Assembly: GCA_902610995.1 (NCBI GenBank)
Contig: CACLXU010000004.1
Location: 1-64,000, forward strand
Origin: an uncultured SAR86 cluster bacterium
Lineage (GTDB): Bacteria > Pseudomonadota > Gammaproteobacteria > Magnimaribacterales > TMED112
Direction: 5' to 3'
DNA length: 64,000 nt
The notes under the pieces were generated by a model. That model saw only the letters and a program-made list of their open reading frames with translations. It was not told the DNA's origin and did no database searches. Each line of letters begins with the position of its first letter. The stretch's first letter is position 1. Position numbers and translations under genes: made by a program. Below are positions 28,293 to 36,592 of this stretch, piece by piece.

Positions 28293-28816
28293 TTATCAAG
28301 AACTCTATTAAAAAATGAATTTCTCCCATGCTCAAGATATTGCTCTATAGTTAGTTTTACTGTTCTAAAAGCGAGTTTATCCCAAGGTATATTATCGACA
28401 TGAAAAAGTTTAACTTCACTGCTTTCAGGGGTTGGGCCAAAATCTGTATTTGCAATTTCTCCAATGAAAAAAGAATACACTTGATTTATCTTAGGCACAC
28501 TAATTACTGTGAATAGTTTAACGTTATTTACTTCGAGTTTTGCTTCTTCTCTTGTTTCTCTTAATGCGCCTTGCTCAATGCTTTCACCATTTTCCAGAAA
28601 TCCAGCTGGGAGTGTCCAGAAACCTGACCTTGGTTCAATAGATCTCCTGCACAAAAGTATTTCGTTTGCATCATTGATTGGAAGAACTCCTGTAACTACA
28701 TTTGGATTACTGTAATGAATCTCACCACAATCTTGACAGACATATCTTGGAAGAGTGTCACCCTCTGGTATTTTTTTTTCAATCCTCGCAGAGCCGCACT
28801 TAGAACAAAAATTCAT
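28289..28816 (-). CDS. Zinc-ribbon Nudix hydrolase
   Basis: 175 residues. An N-terminal four-cysteine zinc ribbon (FCSKCGS...VCQDCGE) is followed by a Nudix domain. The Nudix box GFLENGESIEQGALRETREEAKL fits GX5EX7REUXEEXGU except that the penultimate Gly is Lys. The layout resembles NudC/NADH-pyrophosphatase-related proteins but is shorter than NudC. It probably hydrolyses a nucleoside diphosphate derivative such as NADH or ADP-ribose; the substrate cannot be fixed from sequence. It is divergent from the carbonic-anhydrase-like gene across a 29-bp gap holding a symmetric ATTATAAT. Confidence 0.88.
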   Translation of the reverse strand: MNFCSKCGSARIEKKIPEGDTLPRYVCQDCGEIHYSNPNVVTGVLPINDANEILLCRRSIEPRSGFWTLPAGFLENGESIEQGALRETREEAKLEVNNVKLFTVISVPKINQVYSFFIGEIANTDFGPTPESSEVKLFHVDNIPWDKLAFRTVKLTIEQYLEHGRNSFFNRVLDN

Positions 28817-28833
28817 AAAATGTATTAAATAAT

Positions 28834-28839
28834 TATAAT
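28834..28839 (+). promoter_or_regulatory. Predicted -10 of gamma-CA gene (leaderless)
   Basis: TATAAT, six bases (AGACAT), then ATG, placing transcription start on the start codon. The palindrome ATTATAAT (28832-28839) also gives a TATAAT on the minus strand for the divergent Nudix gene. Confidence 0.6.
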
Positions 28840-28845
28840 AGACAT

Positions 28846-29370
28846 ATGATATACAACCTTGGTGAATTAAAACCTAAAATAGACAAAAAAACAGTATGGA
28901 TTGCAGATTCTGCCGACATTATTGGAGATGTAGTTTTAGAAGCAAATGTTTCTGTCTGGTTCAATGTGACTATCAGAGGAGATAACGATACTATTTTAAT
29001 TGGCCAGGGATCAAACGTTCAAGACAATACGGTCATCCACACTGATTTAGGTATAAAAGTTACTATTGGGAAAAACGTAACTATTGGCCATAAAGTTATT
29101 CTGCATGGCTCTAAAATTGGAGAAAATAGCATTATTGGAATGGGCAGTGTTTTAATGAATAATTCAATTATTGGTGAAAATTGCATTTTAGGAGCCAACT
29201 CATTAGTGACTGAGGGCAAACAATTCCCAGCAAATAGTCTTATAATGGGCAGTCCAGCAAAAGTAGTAAGAGAATTATCAGAAGATGAGATTCAGTTTTT
29301 AAAACTTAGTGCTGAACATTACGTAGAGAAATCAAAATTATTTAAACAAGATTTGAAACATGAGACTTAA
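28846..29370 (+). CDS. Gamma-carbonic anhydrase-like hexapeptide-repeat protein (YrdA family)
   Basis: A 174-residue left-handed beta-helix protein with many I-G-x-x hexapeptide repeats. Three histidines sit in the pattern of gamma-class carbonic anhydrases: VIHTDLG, TIGHKVILHG. YrdA-type proteins bind zinc, but measured carbonic anhydrase activity varies, so I do not claim the reaction. Its 3' end overlaps alaS by eleven bases. There is no Shine-Dalgarno and a perfect TATAAT six bases before the ATG. Confidence 0.88.
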   Translation: MIYNLGELKPKIDKKTVWIADSADIIGDVVLEANVSVWFNVTIRGDNDTILIGQGSNVQDNTVIHTDLGIKVTIGKNVTIGHKVILHGSKIGENSIIGMGSVLMNNSIIGENCILGANSLVTEGKQFPANSLIMGSPAKVVRELSEDEIQFLKLSAEHYVEKSKLFKQDLKHET

Positions 29371-31921
29371 TGAACTGAGAAAAAAATTTTTAAATTTCTT
29401 TGAAAAAAACAATCACAAAATCGTTGTATCGAGTAGTCTTGTTCCGATTGGTGACGAAAGCCTGCTATTCACAAATGCAGGCATGGTTCAATTTAAGGAT
29501 ACCTTTCTAGGAGCAGAATCAAGAGATTACTCTGCAACATCATCACAAAAATGTTTGCGTGTTGGTGGGAAACATAATGATTTAGAGAATGTTGGTTTTA
29601 CCACAAGGCATCAGACATTCTTTGAAATGCTAGGAAACTTTAGTTTTGGAGAATATTTTAAGACTGGTGCTATTGATTTTGCATGGCAGTTTTTAACAGA
29701 AGAACTAAATCTCCCAAAAGAAAAGCTTTGGATCACTGTATATAAAGATGATAAAGAGTCAGAAGATTATTGGCTAAATAATATTGGCATTGATCCAAAC
29801 AGGCTATCAAGGCTTGGAGAAGAAGATAATTTTTGGGCTATGGGTGATACAGGCCCATGTGGTCCGTGTTCAGAAATTTTCTATGACTATGGACCTAAGC
29901 ATAAGGGGAGTGCACCTGGCAAGGGTGATACTGGTGAAAGATATGTAGAAATTTGGAATCTAGTGTTTATGGAATTTAACAGAGACAATACAGGGAACCT
30001 TCATCCACTTCCAAATAAATGCGTTGATACAGGAATGGGTTTAGAAAGAGTTTGCTCAGTCATGCAAGGTGTTGGTTCAAATTTTGAGATTGATTTTTTT
30101 GCAGATCTAAAAAATCAGATGAGAACATTTTTTCCTGATCCCAATGAGCAGTCTTTAAACGTTATTGCTGATCACATAAGAGCTATTTTTTTCCTAATGG
30201 CCGAGGGGATTTACCCTGCCAACGAGGGAAGGGGTTATGTTGTTCGCAGATTATGTAGAAGAGCGATTAGGCATGGCTATAAAATGGGAGTGAAAGAACC
30301 ATTTTTAGCTGACCATCTAGTATATCTAGAGAGTCTTCTTTCTCATGACTTTGTAGAAGAATTCAAGCAGATGGATCTAGTTAAAGAAAAATTAAAAGCT
30401 GAGGAGAACGCATTTTTTAAGACACTTTCTGCAGGGGTAAAAATGTTTGAACAAAATATTCCGAATAAAGGTAAAGCCATGTTTGATGGTGAAATTGCTT
30501 TTAAATTACATGATACATATGGATTCCCAATTGATTTGACAACTAGCATGGCTTTCGAAAGAGATTTAAAAGTCGATTTAATGCGTTTCAATGAACTCAT
30601 GGAAATTCAAAAAGCAGGATCAAAAAATAACTCCATGTTTGATGTTAAAGATATTGTTGTTGACCATAAACTTAAATCTGATTTCATAGGATATGATCAA
30701 TTTAATGCTGAGAGCAATTGCATTAAACTTTTTAATTTAGAGGGAAGAGAAGTAGAAAATATATCTGAGGTTGGTTTTGGAATATTCTCTGAAACACCTT
30801 TTTATGCAGAATCAGGAGGACAGATTGGAGATACTGGCACTATAAGAAACAAAGATTGCTATGCAGAGGTTAGAGATTGTAAAAAAGTAGGAGATTTCCA
30901 TCTCCACGAGATTAATGTTTTAGATGGACAATTAAAAGTTAATAAAAAATATTCTCTTGCAGTAAATGAGGAAAGAAGAACAAACATTGTGAGAAACCAT
31001 TCTGCTGCTCATCTGTTGCATTCTGCATTGAGAATGACATTAGGCGACTCTGTTCAGCAGAGAGGATCATTAGTGAGTGAAGAAAAGCTAAGGTTTGATT
31101 TTTCATATGAAAAAAAGCTTACCGCAGAGCAAATTCAAGACATAGAAAATCTTGTAAATGATCAAATTGAAAAAGAGGTTCAAACAAAAATTAGATTAAT
31201 GTCCTTTGAGGATGCAAAAAAGACAGGTGCTTTAGCTTTTTTTGGTGATAAGTATGGTGATAATGTTAGAGTTTTAAACATTGGTGGTGATTTTTCTGTA
31301 GAATTTTGTGGAGGAACACATGTTAAAAATACAGCTGAAATTGGAGGGCTGTTAATATCTAACGAGACATCAGTCTCTGCAGGTGTAAGGAGGATAGAAG
31401 CAATTACAGGTTCGAATCTAGTAAAAAAGTCAAAGCAAGCAATAGAATTGTTAAAAAAGATTGAAGGCATTTTAAATGCCCCAGCTGAGGAATTGCCTGA
31501 AAAGGTACAAAACTTAATAAAAGAAAATAAAAGCCTTAAGTCTAGTAAAAAATCTGAAAAAAGCTTGAATGCCACGACTATTGAAACAGAATCATTTAAG
31601 CTGGAGGGCTATAATGGTGAATTGATTGTTCAAGAAAATGCCTCAATGGAGATGTTGAGAAGAGCTGCAGACAAATCACATAATAATAAGGAAAATATTT
31701 TTTCCATACATGTCAGTAATGAGGGAGATAAAGTCTCCTACATTGTTACCTCCAAAAGTAAATCTCTTACAGCAAAAAAAATCATTCAACTTGTAAATGA
31801 ATCATTTAATGGAAGGGGCGGCGGCAGAGATGATTTTGCCCAGGGAGGCAGCCCTGAACCAAATAAAATTAAAGAAAAGACAAAGATTCTTACAAAAATG
31901 ATTTTAAAGGAAATTGAATAG
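29360..31921 (+). CDS. alaS: Alanyl-tRNA synthetase
   Basis: Charges tRNA-Ala and edits Ser/Gly mischarging. It has 853 residues. The class II core opens with MRLNELRKKFLNFFEKNNHKI, and contains SSLVPIGDESLLFTNAGM and GDTGPCGPCSEIFYD. The editing domain has the HSAAHLLHSALR zinc motif (HxxxH) and CGGTHV (C...H). The C-terminal DHHA1-like domain ends FNGRGGGRDDFAQGG. Editing residues are therefore present. The stop overlaps the GTG start of the esterase gene. Confidence 0.97.
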   Translation: MRLNELRKKFLNFFEKNNHKIVVSSSLVPIGDESLLFTNAGMVQFKDTFLGAESRDYSATSSQKCLRVGGKHNDLENVGFTTRHQTFFEMLGNFSFGEYFKTGAIDFAWQFLTEELNLPKEKLWITVYKDDKESEDYWLNNIGIDPNRLSRLGEEDNFWAMGDTGPCGPCSEIFYDYGPKHKGSAPGKGDTGERYVEIWNLVFMEFNRDNTGNLHPLPNKCVDTGMGLERVCSVMQGVGSNFEIDFFADLKNQMRTFFPDPNEQSLNVIADHIRAIFFLMAEGIYPANEGRGYVVRRLCRRAIRHGYKMGVKEPFLADHLVYLESLLSHDFVEEFKQMDLVKEKLKAEENAFFKTLSAGVKMFEQNIPNKGKAMFDGEIAFKLHDTYGFPIDLTTSMAFERDLKVDLMRFNELMEIQKAGSKNNSMFDVKDIVVDHKLKSDFIGYDQFNAESNCIKLFNLEGREVENISEVGFGIFSETPFYAESGGQIGDTGTIRNKDCYAEVRDCKKVGDFHLHEINVLDGQLKVNKKYSLAVNEERRTNIVRNHSAAHLLHSALRMTLGDSVQQRGSLVSEEKLRFDFSYEKKLTAEQIQDIENLVNDQIEKEVQTKIRLMSFEDAKKTGALAFFGDKYGDNVRVLNIGGDFSVEFCGGTHVKNTAEIGGLLISNETSVSAGVRRIEAITGSNLVKKSKQAIELLKKIEGILNAPAEELPEKVQNLIKENKSLKSSKKSEKSLNATTIETESFKLEGYNGELIVQENASMEMLRRAADKSHNNKENIFSIHVSNEGDKVSYIVTSKSKSLTAKKIIQLVNESFNGRGGGRDDFAQGGSPEPNKIKEKTKILTKMILKEIE

Positions 31922-33678
31922 TGAAGCTTACTCTGAAACTCTCTATTATCTTTTTATTCTTAACCTCATGTACTAATACTATCTTAGAGATTGAAGATAG
32001 GGATTATATCAAAGTTGATGCACCACAAGTTTCTGTTGTTGGTGAAGAGCATGAAGATTATTTTTCTTTTAAAGGAATTCCTTACGCTCAACCTCCAGTT
32101 GGGGATTTAAGATGGAAAGCTCCTGTAGCTTACAGTTCTAGTGAGGTTGTAGATGGATCAAAATTTAAAAATGAATGTGTACAGCCAAAAGTGGAAAGCT
32201 CCTTTATTGATAGAAGAACTATAAGTGGTAATGAGGATTGCTTATATCTAAATATATATGTACCAAAAAATAATGTTGATTTTGAAAAGAATGATTTGCC
32301 TGTGATGTTTTGGATACATGGGGGATCAAATATTTGGGGATCAGGTAGTTCCTATGATTTTTCAAATCTTGCAAGAAAAAGAGATGTCATTGTCGTAACA
32401 ATAAATTATCGTCTAGGAGTTTTTGGGTGGTTTTCATCGGATTTTATTCGTGAGACATCTTCTGGGTTAGATAAAACTTCAAATTTTGGACATTTAGATA
32501 TAATTGAGGCGCTGAATTGGACTAATAGGAATATCAAATCTTTTGGGGGCAATCCAGATAATATAACTGTCTTTGGTGAATCTGCTGGAGGACATAATGT
32601 ATTAACGTTATTGGCATCACCTTTGGCCAAAGGATTATTTGAGAAGGCAATCAGCCAGTCGGGTTACGTGCAAACACATTCTGTAGACTTTGCCACAAAA
32701 AATTCTGAACTATCCTCAGAAAAAATATTTGAAGAAGATATTAAATATTTAACTGATACCCAAGAAATTGTTTCATTTCTAAGAAATTTAAGTTCTGAGC
32801 AGGTATATAACAAATATATTTCTACTGCAGAAGCACACCCTTATCCAATTACCCCAATATCGGTCAGAGATGACATAGTAATTCCAAAAGAGGGGCTTTA
32901 TAAATCATTAGAAAATATAGATCCTAACCTTGTGGTAATTGCAGGCACAAATAGAGATGAAATGAATTACTGGTACATAAGATCTGATTACTTTTTTGAC
33001 ACAACACTGGAGTTAAGAAGAAGTCTTCTCAGAAGTGAAGAAAATTTTAAGAGCTGGAATAAATATAGAAGTGATATCTGGCGATATAGGGGAGCGGAAG
33101 AGCCTTTAAGAAGAATGGCTAAATCAAATGCTAATTTATATTCATACAGATTTGATTGGGATGAACAAAGAGATGGACCTCTTGGGGACTATAGTCTTTT
33201 CTTGGGAGCGGCACACGGTTTAGAGATTCCATTTATAGCACAAACTTTTAATATGGAGCAAATTCCATGGTATGTGAGGCCCATTCTTTTCCCAGATTCC
33301 TCAGCAGCTGGTCGTAATTCTCTGAGCGAACAAATGATGACTTTTTGGTCAAATATTGCGAAGTATGGAAACCCAAATGCATTTGGAAAACAAAAAAATT
33401 GGGAGAAATTCTCTCTTGATAGCCAATCATATTTAAGGCTAGATAATCCAAATGACAACCTGATCCAAATGGTCAACGATCCAGTGAATCCAGTAGATTT
33501 AATCAACGATTTAAAATCAGACTCAACTTTAGAAATAAAAGAGCGTTGTTTATTAGGCTGGATAGCTGTAAGACAATTTTCTGAATTTGAAAATCCCGGC
33601 CCACCTTACAACTTTTGCAGCGACTTTTCAGAAGAACAATTATCATTATTCCGAAGAGAGGTCGAAGGAGCAGAGTAA
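31921..33678 (+). CDS. Type B carboxylesterase lipoprotein
   Basis: 585 residues starting at GTG (TAGTG overlap with alaS). The lipoprotein signal LSIIFLFLTSC has its cysteine about residue 17. The core is esterase/lipase type B (COesterase): YFSFKGIPYAQPPVGDLRW, EDCLYLNIYVP, and the nucleophile in FGESAGGHN. The histidine lies in GAAHGLEIPF and an Asp/Glu in AGTNRDEMNYW is consistent with the acid. It is exported and lipid-anchored. The substrate is not predictable. It is followed by tRNA-Ser. Confidence 0.93.
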   Translation: MKLTLKLSIIFLFLTSCTNTILEIEDRDYIKVDAPQVSVVGEEHEDYFSFKGIPYAQPPVGDLRWKAPVAYSSSEVVDGSKFKNECVQPKVESSFIDRRTISGNEDCLYLNIYVPKNNVDFEKNDLPVMFWIHGGSNIWGSGSSYDFSNLARKRDVIVVTINYRLGVFGWFSSDFIRETSSGLDKTSNFGHLDIIEALNWTNRNIKSFGGNPDNITVFGESAGGHNVLTLLASPLAKGLFEKAISQSGYVQTHSVDFATKNSELSSEKIFEEDIKYLTDTQEIVSFLRNLSSEQVYNKYISTAEAHPYPITPISVRDDIVIPKEGLYKSLENIDPNLVVIAGTNRDEMNYWYIRSDYFFDTTLELRRSLLRSEENFKSWNKYRSDIWRYRGAEEPLRRMAKSNANLYSYRFDWDEQRDGPLGDYSLFLGAAHGLEIPFIAQTFNMEQIPWYVRPILFPDSSAAGRNSLSEQMMTFWSNIAKYGNPNAFGKQKNWEKFSLDSQSYLRLDNPNDNLIQMVNDPVNPVDLINDLKSDSTLEIKERCLLGWIAVRQFSEFENPGPPYNFCSDFSEEQLSLFRREVEGAE

Positions 33679-33699
33679 TTCCTGTATTATATTTGGTCC

Positions 33700-33789
33700 G
33701 GAGAGGTGGCTGAGTGGTCGAAAGCGGCACCCTGCTAAGGTGTTAGACGGGCAACTGTCTCGAGGGTTCGAATCCCTCTCTCTCCGCCA
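33700..33789 (+). tRNA. tRNA-Ser (GCT)
   Basis: A 90-nt class II tRNA. The acceptor GGAGAGG pairs with TCTCTCC (last pair G:U), and the anticodon stem-loop CACCCTGCTAAGGTG carries GCT. There is a long variable arm, then GGGTTCGAATCCC as T-arm and an encoded CCA. It sits 21 bp after the esterase gene. Confidence 0.97.
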
Positions 33790-33797
33790 TTAATTTT

Positions 33798-34097
33798 TTA
33801 AGGATTAATTGAAGATTTTATAAAGCCACTTCGTGGTTCAGTTACCCCTAGGTCATCAGATAGCTCCTCCAGCAAATCCCTGATACTATCGAGGTTTCCT
33901 ATCATTTCTGATCTTGCATTAATGAGACTCTCTTCAGAACTCCAAACTCCAAAAAAGATATATTCTCTATCCCCTGTTTTTACCGTGTATGCACGCTCTT
34001 GGCCCTCAGCCATACCCCAACTGTTCACCATCTCTAGATATTTTTCTTCGCAACCTTCTCTAACACAGCATCTTACACAATTCGCAAATTTTTCCAT
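33798..34097 (-). CDS. Antibiotic-biosynthesis-monooxygenase-like small protein
   Basis: The ORF track starts at 34181, but ATG 34097 is preceded by AAGGAGAG at ideal spacing, so the protein is 99 residues. It looks like a dimeric alpha/beta-barrel (ABM/EthD-like) fold: MEKFANCVRCCVREGCEEKY, then YIFFGVWSSEESLINARSEM. Three cysteines cluster at residues 7-15, which is unusual for that fold. No enzymatic role can be assigned. It is divergent from the TonB receptor gene and ends nine bases from tRNA-Ser, in convergent orientation. Confidence 0.65.
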   Translation of the reverse strand: MEKFANCVRCCVREGCEEKYLEMVNSWGMAEGQERAYTVKTGDREYIFFGVWSSEESLINARSEMIGNLDSIRDLLEELSDDLGVTEPRSGFIKSSINP

Positions 34098-34168
34098 AAA
34101 GCTCTCCTTCTGCTTATATTCGTTAATGTTCTTTTTCTTGGAAACCAAAATAAAGAAATTTAAGTTTA

Positions 34169-34198
34169 TTGTTAATCTCAAGAAATGTGAAATATAAT
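34169..34198 (+). promoter_or_regulatory. Promoter of the TonB receptor gene
   Basis: TTGTTA and a perfect TATAAT (34193-34198) separated by 18 bp. The start would be near 34205, giving a leader of about 25 nt that contains AGGGGG before the ATG. This leadered, Shine-Dalgarno-bearing unit contrasts with the leaderless ones in the window. Confidence 0.6.
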
Positions 34199-34229
34199 AG
34201 ACTGCATAAGTTTTTAATTAGGGGGCTAC

Positions 34230-36506
34230 ATGAAAAATTTAATCAAAATCTTTTTATCATTTACACTCTTTTACGTTTTTGTAGAGCAAAATGTTGTTCA
34301 CGCGCAAGACGAAAGAGCATCAGTATTAATTGAAGAAGTAATAACAACAGCACGTAAAAAAGAGGAATCCGAACAGGAAGTGCCTCTGGCTGTGACTGCG
34401 CTTTCTTCTGAGCAGCTTGAAGTTCAAAAAGTAAGAAATATTACCGAACTTGTCTCTGTTCCTAACGTATCACTTGATGACATAGGAACTCAAAGAGGTG
34501 TACCAAACTTTCAAATAAGAGGTCTAGGCCATAACTCTTCCATAGCTTCAATCGAATCACCTGTTGCAATGATAGTTGACGGAGTATACGTAGGAAATGG
34601 AACAGTAATGGATAGCTTCGATTTGGCCAGTGTGGAAATTCTTAGAGGACCACAAGGCACAATAATCGGAAAGAATGCTATTGGAGGAGCGGTTCTTCTT
34701 AACTCCAAAAATCCTGGCGATGAATGGGAATCACAAGTTAGGTTAGCAATGGACGGATTTGGTAGCCCTGGTGCAACCAACAGCATGATGCAATTTGCAT
34801 CAGGCGGACCTGTTTCAGACATTATTAAGGTTAGAGGTGTCCTATATATCAATGATAACCAGGGCTGGTTTAATAACAGCTTTGATAATACTCATCATGG
34901 GGCTCACGAAAATACAATGTTCAGAGGCACTGTTGTAGCCGACCCAACTGATAGTTTAAATATCAATGTAAAATATTCCACGCAAGAAACATCTGGAGAT
35001 GGAGTCTCTTCTCAGTGTTTCTCTCTGGTGCCTACAGACCTTCAATGTTTTGGGCTTATTCAAGATAGAGATTCGTTTGATCTTAGCATCAATGAGAAAG
35101 GATTTATTGAACAAGATACAGAAACACTTACGATAAAAGCAGTTCAGGATGTCATGCTTGGAGATGGCCAAATCACTTACCTATATGGCTCAAGCACTAC
35201 TGAAAGTGAAGCTATGGGCGATATAGATGGTACAAGACTATTTATTTTTCACGCCCCTGCAAAAACTCAAGACGAATCATCAACATATGAAATTAGGTTT
35301 AATGGCAGTTTTGGCAATATGGATCTTCTTGCTGGATATTACTCTTATACAAGAGATTTAACTTACCATGAGATGCGTATCTTACCTAATACCCTTGGCG
35401 GAACCGAGTGGAATGGTGGTGGAGATCTGAGTGTTGATTCAACAGCGTTCTTTGCAACTGCAGAGTTTCCAATTGGAGATAATTTAGTTTTGGATCTAGG
35501 CATTAGAAGCACTGAAGAAGATAAAAATGTATCAGTGGCTTCATTGTCTGCAGGAGCAGCAGCTCTAGCAGCAGGAATTCTTGATGCACCAAGAAATATT
35601 TATTTTCTTGCAGGCAGAGACCCTTCACTAATTCAAAGAACGTCAGATGCTAGTTGCCAAATATTTCTAGGAGGCTGTGTCAGAGATTTCATAGATAATG
35701 ATTCATGGAGCAGTACATCACCAAGGATTGGTCTAACATATTTTCCTGATGATAATACAACGATATATGGATACGTTGCAGATGGTTATAGATCTGGTGG
35801 TTATAACATGAGAAATACTGCAATTCTTCAATTAACCCCAGATAAAGGGCCTGGACCATTTGACCAAGAAAAATTACAGACTTTAGAAGTTGGAATGAAG
35901 AGAATCTTAAATAATGGAAGACTAAATCTTGCATTTTTCTCTTCTGAGCTTACAGATATGCAAAGAACTCTAAATGAAGCTGGGCCTGCAGGACCAGTTC
36001 AGTATATTAAAAATACAGGAGACGCTACCATAAGTGGTTTCGAAGCAGATGTAGTCCTTCTTCTTCAAAATGATTTTGTATTTAATGCTTCACTTGGAAC
36101 TCTTGATGCAGGCTATGATGAAGTGGTTTATGACATCTCACAAGATGGGGTTGTTGACTCAGTAGACCTTAACCTTATGCTTCCAAGAGCTGCTGATTTA
36201 ACTTATTCGCTTGGATTATCAAGGGATTTCATGGTTGCAAATTGGTCAGCAAGTGCAAGAGTTGCATATTCTTATAGGGATGAGGTCGCTTACTCGGACA
36301 ATAATTTAGGAATGATTGGCGAGCAAAATATTCTAGATTTAGGCGTAGATTTCTATTCGCCATCCGAAAACTTTAGTTTTGGTTTTTATGGTAAGAATTT
36401 GAATGATTCTGTTAAGCACGGAAATGTTAGCCCGGTAAGTTGGGGTTCTTTTTCGCCACTAATGCCTGGAAAAATTATTGGAGTTGAAGCGGTTCTATCC
36501 TTTTAA
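34230..36506 (+). CDS. TonB-dependent outer-membrane receptor
   Basis: 758 residues with a Sec signal peptide ending VVHA-QDE about residue 25. A TonB-box-like IEEVITTARKKEES follows, then the plug domain (PNVSLDDIGTQRGVPNFQIRGLG in part, and DGVYVGNGTVMDSFDLASVEILRGPQGTIIGKNAIGGAV in part). A long beta-barrel follows that ends in Phe (VEAVLSF), as outer-membrane proteins do. The ligand cannot be inferred; related receptors take up polysaccharide fragments, siderophores or other large solutes. Single gene with its own promoter and strong terminator. Confidence 0.95.
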   Translation: MKNLIKIFLSFTLFYVFVEQNVVHAQDERASVLIEEVITTARKKEESEQEVPLAVTALSSEQLEVQKVRNITELVSVPNVSLDDIGTQRGVPNFQIRGLGHNSSIASIESPVAMIVDGVYVGNGTVMDSFDLASVEILRGPQGTIIGKNAIGGAVLLNSKNPGDEWESQVRLAMDGFGSPGATNSMMQFASGGPVSDIIKVRGVLYINDNQGWFNNSFDNTHHGAHENTMFRGTVVADPTDSLNINVKYSTQETSGDGVSSQCFSLVPTDLQCFGLIQDRDSFDLSINEKGFIEQDTETLTIKAVQDVMLGDGQITYLYGSSTTESEAMGDIDGTRLFIFHAPAKTQDESSTYEIRFNGSFGNMDLLAGYYSYTRDLTYHEMRILPNTLGGTEWNGGGDLSVDSTAFFATAEFPIGDNLVLDLGIRSTEEDKNVSVASLSAGAAALAAGILDAPRNIYFLAGRDPSLIQRTSDASCQIFLGGCVRDFIDNDSWSSTSPRIGLTYFPDDNTTIYGYVADGYRSGGYNMRNTAILQLTPDKGPGPFDQEKLQTLEVGMKRILNNGRLNLAFFSSELTDMQRTLNEAGPAGPVQYIKNTGDATISGFEADVVLLLQNDFVFNASLGTLDAGYDEVVYDISQDGVVDSVDLNLMLPRAADLTYSLGLSRDFMVANWSASARVAYSYRDEVAYSDNNLGMIGEQNILDLGVDFYSPSENFSFGFYGKNLNDSVKHGNVSPVSWGSFSPLMPGKIIGVEAVLSF

Positions 36507-36523
36507 TTAAAGGTAATTTTTTA

Positions 36524-36550
36524 GGGCAAGCTTTCGCTTGCCCTTTTTTT
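36524..36550 (+). terminator. Rho-independent terminator after TonB receptor
   Basis: An 8-bp perfect stem GGGCAAGC/GCTTGCCC around a TTTC loop, followed by seven T. It is the only clear intrinsic terminator I found in the window. Confidence 0.93.
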
Positions 36551-36592
36551 ATATAAAATAAAATTAAATATGTTTTAAGATATTTGTGGGCC

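Noticed and set aside
33587-33793. 68-aa plus-strand ORF running into tRNA-Ser
   Set aside because: It reads through the esterase 3' end and the tRNA-Ser gene in another frame; not a protein gene.
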